A stretch of 64,000 bases of DNA. It comes from Tetraselmis striata (Eukaryota > Chlorophyta > Chlorodendrophyceae > Chlorodendrales > Chlorodendraceae). The notes beneath the pieces are model-generated. The model made no database searches. It was not told the DNA's origin and worked only from the letters and a program-made list of their open reading frames with translations. This document shows positions 35,139-46,180 of the stretch, in pieces (positions within the stretch are counted from its first letter, which is position 1; every line of letters begins with the position of its first letter). A program made the position numbers and the translations under genes. Where the stretch lies: positions 1 through 64,000 of the forward strand of contig VCJN01000005.1 in NCBI GenBank assembly GCA_006384855.1, written 5' to 3'.

Positions 35139-35530
35139 TCCGCTGCCGGGGCTATAGGGCAGCCAGCGCAGCAGCTAGCCTCTACTTGAACTGCAAGTAC
35201 CGCTAGTCGCCACGCGCTGCAGCTGCAGCCCGGAAGATCGCCCGGCCGATTTAGCTTCACCACCCACCCAGTGGCAAGAGAAGGGATCGTCATCCGCCGC
35301 CAACCCCCGGCGAATCGACAGCAGGACGAGCAGATCGATTTTCCGCCCCCGCCCCGGCCGGACCGGGCAGGACTGGCTTGGCAGCAAGTGGCAACACGGG
35401 TAACACAGGTACAGTACTTAAATGAAGTGCATGGTATTTTTAAACATCTGTATTATAATATTAATGTCCTGCCTTTTTGTGTCACCAACTCACCATACAT
35501 ATACTGGTTGACTGTAGCTACTGCCCACTG

Positions 35531-35720
35531 CCGGTATTAGGAAAATAATAAATATGCCACCGCCGGTATTATTATGATTATTATTATTATTATTATGCCG
35601 GTATTAGGAAAATAATAAATACTGCCGGTATTAGTGAAAAAACTAATAAATATGCCACCGGTATTACAAGTCCTGGTAGGTAGTGAAAATATCGGCGGAA
35701 TAATAAAAGGATTTATACCA
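35531..35720. repeat. imperfect tandem/direct repeats, AT-rich
   Basis: At least four copies of GCCGGTATTAGGAAAATAAT or close variants, with an ATT microsatellite (about 35565-35597) between them. AATAAATATGCC also occurs near 30360. Confidence 0.8.
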
Positions 35721-36239
35721 TAGCGAGACATGATGAGAGGAATAATATACTCTGGTCAAAGTCAGGCCGTTAAAATGCTTCGCTGGTCGTGTCCGTTCTG
35801 ATATCTACACTAGTTTATGGGATTTCCTCCTTTCCCAACCGCTTTATCCTAGCTGCATGTGCTGCCGTAGTGGTACGGGTTACTAGTTCACCCCGGCCGT
35901 CAGTAGCTGCGCCCCTTCATGTGCAGCACGAGCATGCATAAAAGCAGCCCAGCTGATGAGCTGAGCATTCCATCTTCCATTTGCGATGTCTTCCACGCAA
36001 GGATTAATTCTTTCGTAACATGTTGCGGGCAGGGTCACAAGTTGTTTTAAGACCGCACCCGGCTCACCATCCGAGTGTAATACATGTCATTCGCATCCGT
36101 ATTACGTCCGTGCGGTACCATGCATGTCAGATGAAGACCCCGCGTCGTCCCCGAGCCGATGCTCGAGTCACTTCAAGCTGACATGCATGCATGCAAGTCT
36201 ACGTTGCTGCTGCTAGAAATCATTTCGTCGTTGGATTAA
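35721..36239. other. spacer upstream of the tyrosine-recombinase element
   Basis: No ORF recognised. Could contain the left end of the element that follows. Confidence 0.35.
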
Positions 36240-39185
36240 ATGACGGCTTGCAGTGGACGCGGTGTCAATGGCGGCGGGGCACATAGCCATGGACATTCCG
36301 GCAACGTGGCGCGGGGTATAGCCGACCACATGCCGCGGTGGAGCCGCAGCGCGACCCGACTACTTGCTAAAGCCAAGCGAGCCCAGAGTGGCCGTGTCGG
36401 TTCGAAATCCGCAAGTGACGAGGACGACTATCTCGCGGTGCCATAGCTATTGCACAGAGCAACGCATGGTTACGAGGACGTTCGACCGACGGTCAATAAC
36501 CGCCGGCGGGTACCCGGGTTGTTCGCAATGTTAATCGACGACATGACGAACGACTACCTCAAGCAGGATGACCGGCGACTGCCGGCCCAAGAGAAGCACA
36601 CTTGGATGACATGTTTAGGGCTCACACCGCTGCTCATTTCGTGGCCCTCGACGAGCTGTCATCCTACGTTCCGGTTGATAATCCAGACTTCACCCCTTGC
36701 ATGGCTCGCGCGTGCTCGCAACCACGCCCGCCGAGGCCATCGACACTGCATTGATTCCATTTTCGTATGGTTTTCCTCCGATGAGGTTGCACAAGATCAA
36801 GCGTGTACACGGTGACCATGGGGTGTCGGACGTGTTGCGGGCTCAGCATTTCAATGACGCAGCAAAGCATTTGGGTACAACGGTCTCCGGCAACTTGATG
36901 CGCACTTTACGAGGCAAACGGCGCTAGCAACGCCAATAAGGGATCAGCTATTGCTCGCGTGCATGCGACGCTGGCAGGTTGCGGGCGTGGGCGTGGGCGT
37001 GCGTGGTGGCAGTTGTGAACGCGGCCGCGAAGGTGAGCACGAGTGTTGGCGTGGCGCGCCTTCCGTCGAAGTTGCTGGTGCTTTGCGAGGCCACCTTTTG
37101 CTTGGTGGTACCGTGATACGGCGGACCCATGCAGGGCAGCGATGACGGGATGAGCGCCCTAAAGTACCGGATTCCCCTATCCTACATACTTCATTTAGAC
37201 ATTTCCTTGGTGCGGGGCTTCATAGAACAAAGGCCAATAAATAAGTGCGGCTCAACCATCCGCACGCATGCACATATATATGACGGCTCAACAACCCGTC
37301 TCCCGTACAATTTTATCATTGCGTCCGTCAATTGTTACTTTACGGGCTACCAGTGGTTATCAACGACCTTCCTTCGCGCGTGTAAGTTACGAGCGAGACA
37401 CGCGCTACGAGCGCGACGGGCGTGCGGGGCGGCCCTCATGCGTTAACATTGCCCCGCAAACCCGTACCGTGTCTAACCCGTCCAACAACTACAGTTCAAC
37501 CAATGGCAACTTACCAGACGTAGCCGAATGTGTTGTCGGGATGGCTCGGCCCCCGGTTACCGCCTCTGGCAGACGTCGCACTTACGTAATCGACGAGCCC
37601 GAAGCTCTCGCGCCATGGGCAACTTCACTACCGAGAGGCTTTCGGCTTGGACGAGCTGGGGCAGCGCGCCCTCGACTTCCTTTCCAGTTCCCTCAATGCG
37701 CTAGCTCTGCGGAGCTACTATGGGAAGGTGGCTCAGTTCGCCGAGTTATGTCACGTCTCGGAGGGCATCACCCCCCTTGAAGCGACTACTGCTATTATTG
37801 TTCGCTACGTCGCCATGATCGGTGAGCGAGGCCTCATTAAGGCTAGGTCGTTGCAGCCCTACCTTGCCGGCCAGCAACACGTTCTTCGAGTTTCACAACA
37901 TTGACACCATCGCTAGATAAGGGCAGCCTGCACCTCACCGCGGCGCGCCGTGGCGTGATACTCATACGATCAACGCCGCCGTACGGCTGTCGCCTTACGG
38001 CCTCCGCTGTCTGCAAACCTACTCGCTTTCGCTGGGTGTGCCTGGCTAATTGTTTCTGCTCTTCCCCCCGGGTATGTACCATTACGACTTCCGGGCCCTC
38101 ATGATCGCGGTCGCCAACTTCGTGATTTTATCGCTCGAGGGCGTACTAGCGTGTCTTGAGTGCAGAACGTGCACGTCGACCGCACATCATTACCATGCAG
38201 GTGTAGCGCGAGAAGGGCCGCGCCGCCCGGCGGCGCAGCCCCGACGATTTGCGCTTATCGATACTCCTTCTTGTGGAGGAGCACTGACCCCCGCGCTGCA
38301 CGTCTCCTTCGCCCCTACATCGACAATGTCTAGTTTGTTCCCCCGGTCCCTAGTTGCTTGGCCGAGACTAAAATCTGGGCGGTCACCCCTGACGAGCACT
38401 CCAATAAGTCGTGGACAACTGCTACCATGTCGGTTTGACTCTCTGCACGACACTGCCCGCCAAGCGCACCACCGCGCCTCAGTGCGGTAGTATTGCGGGT
38501 GCTGTCGCGAACTACCTACTGCGCACGGGTAGTAGCGGCACTACATTTTCGAAATATTACATCCGGCGACCCTCTTTGGCGTCCACGACGCGACTCGCCT
38601 CATCATGCTCGGACTGACGGACTGGTTATTGATTTTCCGGTCCATGCATGCTGATAGTTGTATGCAGCCAGTTGTTGCTGCCAAGACTACGACAACATCA
38701 CGTCGACGGCCTGCGCCGTCTGAGGGGGCTCTGCAAGGCTCTTAGTTGTTGTTGGCATCATAAGGCACGGTGAGTACATGCACCTAACTGATAACATATT
38801 GCTTTATAGCGCTCGCGCAGCAGTGCACAACACTGCTCGTCAAGCGCACCGCCGCGCCTCAATGCGGTATGTAGTAATGCGATGCCGCGGACTTACTACT
38901 ACGGGTAGTAGCCGCACTACAGTGTTGTCATATTATACCTAGCGGCCCTCTATGGCATCCAGCACGCCGCGACTCGCCTCGTGCTCGGGTTGTATGCACT
39001 TATTGTTGTTGCCATGACGACATCGCGTCGTTTGCCAGCGCTGTCTATGGGGGCTCGGCACGGCTACTCTCAACCGTTGATAGCATCAGCACGCACGGGC
39101 GGGTGAGTACATGCACTGTCAATATATTGCTTGATATCATGCAACGCAGTGGCTCAACTGCCACTGCGAGTCGCGTTATTGCTGC
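36240..39185 (+). mobile_element. tyrosine-recombinase retroelement relic (DIRS/PAT-like)
   Basis: The plus-strand frame 37647-37904 encodes the N-terminal SAM-like domain of a tyrosine recombinase: LRSYYGKVAQFAELC, ITPLEATTAIIVRYVA, ARSLQPYLAG. The same pattern is present in the relic at 47.8-48.1 kb. Weaker frames lie upstream (36240-36930) and downstream to about 38500, with several frame changes; no intact catalytic R..H..R..Y set was found. Two direct repeats of about 375 bp follow (38443-38820 and 38823-39180), both starting with ACACTGC..G.CAAGCGCACC and both containing GGTGAGTACATGCAC. Direct repeats after the recombinase ORF are known for PAT-like elements of green algae. Confidence 0.6.
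38443..39180 (+). repeat. pair of about 375-bp direct repeats
   Basis: Copy 1 is about 38443-38820 and copy 2 about 38823-39180. Shared words include CAAGCGCACC, CCGCGCCTCA, GCGGCCCTCT (or a variant) and GGTGAGTACATGCAC followed by an ATATTGCTT block. Identity is clear by eye but not measured. Confidence 0.7.
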
Positions 39186-40817
39186 CGCACAGCATGGCGT
39201 TTGCTAGGCATGCTGGACCGTCACATTTGATCGCTCCACTTGTTGTGCCAACGTTGTAGTGTTGTTATATAGATTGCCGCCGATAAAATAGCCTCAAGCT
39301 CGGACGCTGGTGCCCCACTAAACAAGTACACATTATTCAAGTGGGTTAAGCAATATTGCAGCTCTCGGCCGATGGCACAATCCTGCATCCCGTTGGAAAC
39401 AAGCATATCGGCAGGGGTCGCCACTTTTGGCTTTGAACGAGATGGCTCTGCGGGTCCGGTCGATGAGGTTGACACGGACAGGCGCACAACAACCGTGCAC
39501 ATGTTTGAAGCCTGCGCGGCCTCAGCTCCCCACGACGGCCGCAAAAGTTCAGCCCATCATCGTCGACCTCAATAATGCAGACAATGATTGTACGAGCTAA
39601 TAAACTGTTTGATTGGCCGGATGCGTTGCGAGACATGCACCCATGCAGCCGTCTTCCTACAACCCAGGTGTGGGACCGGCCATGTCACCTGGAAACCGAG
39701 CCATACCCGGCGGTGTGGCGCCCTTGGCACAGAGATATGGTTTTGTCCAACATACAATTACAAAGCTTATATTAGACATATTCATATCAGCACCCCTCTC
39801 AAGCGCGGGATTACCGCCCCCTCTTATCTACCCTGAAAGGTTGACTTTGAAACACCGTAAGCAAAACCCGCATCTACCGACAGCTGTGGGACGAGACTAG
39901 CTTGGACAAGGGGAGGGGAGAAAACAACGAGCAGTGAAGCTTGGCCCATGATATGGTGCTCTCCAAGACCACCACCAAGAAGATCATGCGACACGAGTTC
40001 GACCTCAAAAGCGTGCGCTGGTTCACGAGATGCAGCAAGAGAGAGTCGCACAACAAGTTGCTAGTTGAGATTGCAAACATGGTTACATGGGAGCGCCTGA
40101 CCAGGAGTAGGGAGCATATAGATAGGCGGCTCGCGGCTCGCTCCGCGCCAGCGCCTCTAAGAATTATAGAAGGTTTGCACTTATGCTCGCCGGTTGGCTG
40201 GGCTACAAAACTATAGGGCGGGGATACGCCGCCACTATAGTCGGTTTAACTGTTGCCTTGACCAACACTTGCGACGGCGGTAGCCCGAACGGCTGCGTAG
40301 TGCTGTGGCGTCACGCTTGCGTTTCACTAGTTGAGGCGCTTGTCCGCTCCATCTACTCCATGCCATCTACTGCCATGAGATCATGCTCCGCCTGCCTGGC
40401 GACCGACCAATGATGAACCCGATGATGACACATAGGGTCGGTGACAATGCGAGACGGGTTCAATGGATGCGAGCAGAGGGATGCCGACCAGCAGCCCTCA
40501 GATGTGCGAAATGCTCTTGGTGATCGAACAGGGGGGGGGGGAGGCGCTTCTTACATATACGGGTCAGGTCATTCGGTACTTAATTGCTGACTAACATGCA
40601 GCAGGATTCCGGGGGCCCGAGGAAAATGATTACATGAGCTAGACGCAACATTCAAGAAATCCACACAGAAATCCGAGGAAAACCAACGACGTCATGCTGC
40701 GTGGAACGAATACCGCCGGGCGGAATATGTCCAGAAACGGTACAGGTACAGGTACAGGTACGGGTACCGCCTGTACGGTCCTCCCTCTCTCGCCTCGTCT
40801 GCTTGCGAGATATATCA
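39186..40817. other. repeat-rich spacer, no gene recognised
   Basis: Minus-strand frame 39544-39221 and plus-strand frame 39941-40216 (Lys/Arg-rich) have no family match I recognise. A short stretch near 40625-40680 (ATTACATGAGCTAG) resembles the 3' tail of the LINE copy near 50365. The segment 40739-40768 is a GGTACA hexamer repeat. Confidence 0.4.
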
Positions 40818-40894
40818 AGGATTATTAGGAACTAAGGATTAGGGACTAGGGATTAAGGATTAGGGATTAGGGATTAGGGATTAGGGATTAGGGG
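40818..40894 (+). repeat. interstitial telomere-like array (ATTAGGG)n
   Basis: Degenerate at the left, then about five perfect tandem GGATTAG units ending in GGATTAGGGG. It differs from the plant type TTTAGGG by one base. Confidence 0.85.
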
Positions 40895-41168
40895 CCATAG
40901 TCGCTAGCTACCTGAAATTCCCTCTACCGCGTGTATTACCCAAACTCATCGGGTAGCGACTATACTGTATGGCTGCTGCTGCGCACGTTTCGCGAACTCG
41001 TTTACGGATTATCTGATCCGCGCCCGCCGACCTCGGCACAACTTACTCTTGCAAGCACAATCGCGAGTCAGTAAGGCATAAGGACGATACTTCGCTGAAT
41101 GAATAGTACTGCGGCTTGACCCTCGCCGCAACACTTCCCCACAACAGAATTCCCTGAAGCCGCACGAG

Positions 41169-42296
41169 ATGTCGCCGTTGTGCTGTGCCACAGCGAGTAA
41201 CCCCTTTGCCCGCCGCCCCGCCACCGGAGCCGCGCCGGTTGGGCGAGCCGCGCGGGGTGCCAGCCGCCCCGGAGCTCAGCCCAGGTTCGCGTTTCGGCTG
41301 CGCCAGCCCGGCCGCGCCGGCTCCTCTGGCCGCAGCCTGCGTGCTGCTGGGATCGCTGACGACGGTGCGTGGGTTGATAGTCCCGCGTGATTTTTGCATG
41401 CTCCCGGTTGAGGTTTCCACACAAGATACTTTCTTTGTTTGTGACGATTTTCTCAGGGCATTAGGAACCTTCAAGGTGGCACTACTGTAATGAATTATAG
41501 TTGTATCCATACTTGTTTTGAATGCCTGTCACCCGGCTGTGACTCAATATTGCCCGGCGCCCTTTCTCGTGTGTAGCCGTGGGCGGCTTCTTGGACCTTG
41601 CCAAGCTCGTCTCAGCCGAGGGAGCCACCAAGAAGAGCGCCTACGAGGACCTCGCCTACAAGCTCGGTACATGCCTTAGCGGTGCCGGGGTAGCGCTGAG
41701 CACACGGTGGCGCGACTGTTCTGTTTTTCTCTTTTCCGGCTCCCCTGCTTCCGCAACCGGTGCTGATGGGGTGCGCGCCTCGCCGCCGCAGGCCAGGACG
41801 TGTACGCCGACTTCGGGGGCTGGCATCTGTACCTCCGCGATATGAAGGGCACCGGTGAGCTCAAGATGTCGCAGGTCCTGGCAGCTGCCATCGGGCCGAT
41901 GGTGAGCCCCTTCTTTCTGTCTGCACTGCCCGCCGCTGCTCGGAGCGCCGCACTGCCGGCATGCTGGATGGGGCTTGTGGCGACTGACAAGCCGTGCTGC
42001 CCTTGCTGCTGATTAGATGTCTTCCAAGGGTTTCGACGACTCCGAGGTGGAGAAGCTACTGAAGAGCGTGCCGGTGAGACTGGGCGGCGGCAAGAAAGTG
42101 GTGAGTTTACCCCCCCCCCCCCCCCCCCCCCCGCGCACTCCTCCCCAAACTCCAATCCGCTTCCCTGATGGTGCTGCAACTGGCAGCCTGAGACCCCAGC
42201 GCCCACGTGGCACAGGTATCCCTGCACGAAGTGCTACCGAACTACTGCATGCAGGACATGTCGAAGATCTGCCAGGACTATGCGCGGGACTTGTAG
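41169..42296 (+). CDS. DUF3181 family protein with plastid-transit-like N-terminus, 5 exons
   Basis: Cyanobacterial/plastid protein family of unknown function. Exons: 41169-41364, 41577-41666, 41792-41901, 42017-42100, 42216-42296; phases agree, giving 186 aa. Exon 1 (65 residues, Ala/Arg/Ser/Pro-rich, almost no acids) looks like a transit peptide. The mature part matches the DUF3181 pattern in order: YEDLAYKLGQDVYADFGGWH, LYLRDMKGTGELKMSQVLAA, VEKLLKSVPVRLGGGKKV and VSLHEVLPNYCMQDM, ending in ICQDYARDL. Family members in cyanobacteria are about 95 aa, so the mature part has the expected size. Intron 4 has a 23-nt C run beginning 9 nt after its donor. Plastid location is inferred. Another G run follows 22 nt after the stop. 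Confidence 0.88.
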
Positions 42297-43309
42297 GGGT
42301 GAAGAAGCCAAACGTGTGTTGGGGGGGGGGGGGGGGGGGGGGTGCTTCTTGTTTGGCCCATGCGGTATGCCCCCGCCGCAGTTACATGCCGACTCACGGC
42401 CAAAAAGTTTTGGAAGGGGCGTGCGACATGCCCCCCTTTACCACCTAGTTTTGAAACCTGTGCCCCAGGGGGGGAGAGAGGGGGGAGGGGGTCTGCCCTG
42501 GGATCCCGCTGGAGTAATGAATGCGGGGTCTGCTCCCTCCGCCGCCAAAGTTGCGCCGCGCTCATGCGGATCCTGGGGTGCACTGCTTGCACGACTTTCG
42601 GCACCCTTTCAGCATAAAGCCTGCGCGGGAACAGGGTGGAGACGGCGGGGGGGTGGGGGGTTGGTGGGGGGGGGGGGGCATCAGCCGGTGCCAATGCCAC
42701 CATGGCCTTCAGGAACTTACACTTAGTTCTCGGTTGTGTGAATAACTCCACACTGACCATGGCAAGCACGCTGTGGGGTCTCTGCATGTGAATTTTCCTG
42801 AACCCCTTGTGTAGAAAAGGAAACCGTTTTTCAGGATATGGCACGGAATCCCTGACTCAATGGTGCAAAACACTCCCTTGCTCTTGGCACACGGGAACTG
42901 GAGTAAATGGTTCAGTGCGCGATTCGGATTCAGCCTGACAGCCAGACACCGTTTCAACCAGATTCAATCAGGGGCGGGCCAGGGGGAGCGGGGGGGGGGG
43001 GGGGGGGGGGGGGGGGTTCCGCCCTGAACCAAGGTCAACATGACCTCGAGTACGTGATTGTACACTACGATAGCCCCGCGAGTGGCGACAACAAGTAGGC
43101 GCAACCACCCCAAAGCCTCCGCTCTGAGCTTCTGATCCAAGCACACATCGCAACATACATACACAAACACCACCGCAGAGTGTTGTGCATACGGGTGGAA
43201 GGATCGGGCCAGAGCCCCGCGCGGCCTTGTCCAGCCTGAGGCCTACTCAGCTCCAAGCTCAGCGCATGCCCCAAACTCAACCCCAGCGACGCGCGGTCCA
43301 TCCACGCAC
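42297..43309. other. region downstream of DUF3181 and of prolyl 4-hydroxylase
   Basis: Several homopolymers (about 42319-42342, 42640-42680, 42990-43016). The remaining 3' exon(s) of the minus-strand hydroxylase should lie here. Minus-strand frames at 43156-42968 and 42957-42709 contain Cys residues but do not complete the expected ShKT pattern. Confidence 0.4.
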
Positions 43310-45957
43310 CGGGATTCTTTTCGCATTCGCCCTTGCCCGCCCACTCCCGGCACATGAAGATGTCGTCGTCGTGGCATGGATCCGTGTGCTGCTTTTTGTT
43401 CTTGTCCTTCCGCCTGCCCGCCACACACCAGGAGAGTCAGGGCGAGGCAGAACTGCACGGCGCTGAGAGACTGAGGGTGGCACAAAGCGCTCGCGCAGAA
43501 TAGACATTCTTAATCCTCCTCGCCCCCCGAAACGGGTGGCAGTGAGTGTCTGGAAATGTTTGGAAATAGTACATCTTGAATATGTACTTCATTTTTGGGG
43601 GGGAGGGGGGGGGGGGGGGGGGGGGGGGCAAAGCAATAAAGTGGTGCAAAGCTGACAAGATATCAGACAACGAGATTCAGTGTGCCTGTGTTTATGGGGG
43701 CACAGATGGGGGACCTCATACTGAAGGGGGGTGGGAGATGCCGACTCACCCTAGGTAGGCGCCCGCCCGGATCCACTTCGTCGCGCTCCACTTCTCCCCC
43801 TCGTACGTGGGACATGACCCATGCAGCGACTTGCGGTCCAGCTCGCCGTCCGGCTTGATGCTGTAGAAGACCACCGCGTCGCCTGCCACCTGCTCCGCGG
43901 CACATCCCGTGTAGTTGACCCCAGGGGAGGGGGTGATAAGTGGGCCCGGTGACACTTGCAGTGATGATGATATTGTGATCACAGGAAAGTTATATTTGAT
44001 TCAGTTTGATTCTATCATTTCTTTAATGTTGCTGATGGCTTCAGAGATGTGTGTGTGGGGGGGGGGGGGGGGGGAGGGGGGGGGGGGGGCGCGCACCGCC
44101 TTGACGGCCACCCCGCGGCGCGCGCATTCCGACCACACGTCAGGGTCCCTCGTATCCTTGCCTGGCTTGATCCTGGAGCTCGGAAACACGGTCTCCCCAC
44201 CCGCGCCATCCGCCACCGTCGCTCTGCGCCACCGGTGCCAGCGCCCAGCGTCAGCGGTACTCCCCCCCGCCGCACACACCTGACCCGATGGCTGCAAAGG
44301 TACAGCCAGGAGCGCTGAGGGACGCACAGGTACATCAGCACAGTGAGTACGCGCTGGCCGCCAATCTCCGGGCGCTGGTTGTAGTCATCGTGGAAGTAGT
44401 CCTGCCCAGTTGCGAGGGGCGAGAGAAGGCATGAAGAGGGGGCCGGGGGTGGAGGGGGGATTAAGGGGCTCAGTCAAGTCGGTTGTGCGGGACCTGTGTG
44501 ACCATGTGGGACCTGTGCGGTGCAGCATCTTCTGCAGGTCCCACATGCCCTTCCGGCATTGGCCGTGGCCATGCCGTGGGCTACCCAGCGCGGGGGCCCG
44601 TGCACCCATGGCATGCCGAACCTGGTGCGGCTCGTACTTCTGGCCATGCTCATAGCGCAGGATCTGCATCGGCTCGCCGTTGTCTGCGCGCCGACAAGGG
44701 AGGTCAGCCATCCACGCACCCATCTCCCCGCCCCACTCAGTAACCACCCCGCTCCGTGCCGCACGCCTGCCTCATCCCGCCGCATGATGCCACGGCCGGG
44801 GCGCACCAGCGGGCAGCATCGTCACCGCGGCCACGCGCGCCTCGATGTCGCGCACCACCTGGTTCTCGCCGTAGTCGAAGTGTGTGCCGTAGGAGGTGCG
44901 CACCTGCGGGCGCAGAGGGAGTCGGCCCGTGGAGTCAGTACACCACAACGGAACATAAGGGGGCCTGGAGAGGGCGGCGGGATGGAGGGCGGCCCGGGGG
45001 GCGGGGACCACCGTGCTAGGGATGCTCTTGCCAGTCTTGTTGTCCACCACAGTGGAGGCCTGCAGCTTGTTTTTGGACTGCACGGCAGGCGGGCAGGCAG
45101 TGAGGCAGGAGCGCGTGTCAGCTGGCAGGAAGGCGGGGGGAAAGGGAGAGTGAGGGGGGGGAGGGGAGGCAGCTCACGTGGCTGATGAGGAAGTCACACT
45201 CTTCCTGGGTGAGGAAGTTTTTGTAAAGAAAAACGCGAGGCTGGCTGGACATCTGCAGCACCTCGCCGCTATACAGCACCTGCCGAGCGGCAGTAGGGCG
45301 CCGGTGGTTAGCTTCCCAGCGTACTAGAGGGGGCTCTGGAATGTGAGCCGGCTAGGCTGAGAAACAGGGCCAGCTCGCTAGCGGAGGAGTGGGGGTCCCA
45401 CCGTGCCGTCTGCGTCGCCGAAAGTCATCCACTCGCGGTTCACCGGCGTCATGCCGTACACCATGTCAGGCTTCGCGCCTGTGTCGTTCACCTGCGTGGC
45501 CGGGAGGGCACGCGCGGCCAGTCTGCCGTAAGAAATGCACAGGGCCGAGAGGAGGCGCCGACCGGCCGGAGCGGGCTCCTTTCGGCGCGACGCAGCTCCC
45601 TCCCCCGCTCCCCTACCTTCCGTTTTGAGTTGTTTAGGATGTGGATTCAGCTTGGGCTGTCTTTTTTTCTCTCTCGCTCTCTTACCCGCTAGCGACTCCC
45701 CCCCTCCCCCCGTGGCCTTGAGAAACCACGCAGACGCTGCAACTCACCGCGAGCCCGCTGCGGACCGCTGATCCATCCTGAGCGCTCCTGGCGCCTATCG
45801 TTGCGACCTCGCCCTTCCATCCCGGGAAGCGGTCGTCCGCCAGGTAGCGGATGGTGTTCTGTGTGGTCCGCGCGCCGAGAGCCGCTGGCAGCTCGCCCAC
45901 CGCGCCCAGCAGCGTCACCACCGCCACGGCCACCGCCACCGCCACCGCTCCGGCCAT
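43310..45957 (-). CDS. prolyl 4-hydroxylase, secretory pathway, with C-terminal ShKT-like segment; 3' end unresolved
   Basis: Fe(II)/2-oxoglutarate dioxygenase that hydroxylates proline in ER/Golgi proteins such as Hyp-rich cell-wall glycoproteins. Exons (minus): 45957-45748, 45491-45402, 45279-45178, 45077-45012, 44903-44807, 44683-44622, 44401-44328, 44223-44097, 43889-43750, 43413-43310; all phases agree. An Ala/Val-rich signal peptide opens the protein (MAGAVAVAVAVAVVTLLG). Core motifs: FLTQEECDFLISH, RTSYGTHFDYGEN, QILRYEHGQKYEPHQDYF (HxD iron ligands), LTVLMYL, GGETVFPSS, GDAVVFYSIKPDG, SLHGSCP (distal His) and KWSATKW (2-oxoglutarate site). The last exon read has DPCHDDDIFMCREWAGKGEC, the first half of an ShKT domain as in many plant and algal enzymes. 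The second half was not found; it is a structural domain here, not a toxin gene. Intron 8 has a C tract 7 nt after its donor. Confidence 0.9.
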
Positions 45958-46180
45958 GCCGAGCACCGTGGGGCGGCAGTCCCAAGTTGATACACTGACG
46001 CGGCGCCTTGCGTTCGACTACACTGTACGATACTCGCTGGTAAATGAATGGGCGGCGAAGCCGGGACTGGGTGAGATCCAGATGAGGGTGACACGCCGTC
46101 TGCGGTGGTAGTGCGACTCGCAGCGCTGTAGTCGCCATTCGCGGTGGGTACCAGCAGCGCGCCGCAGCCAGACAAGATGG

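Noticed and set aside
43310..43413. ShKT segment as evidence of a toxin gene
   Set aside because: It is fused to a prolyl 4-hydroxylase, where this domain is a normal accessory part in plants and algae.
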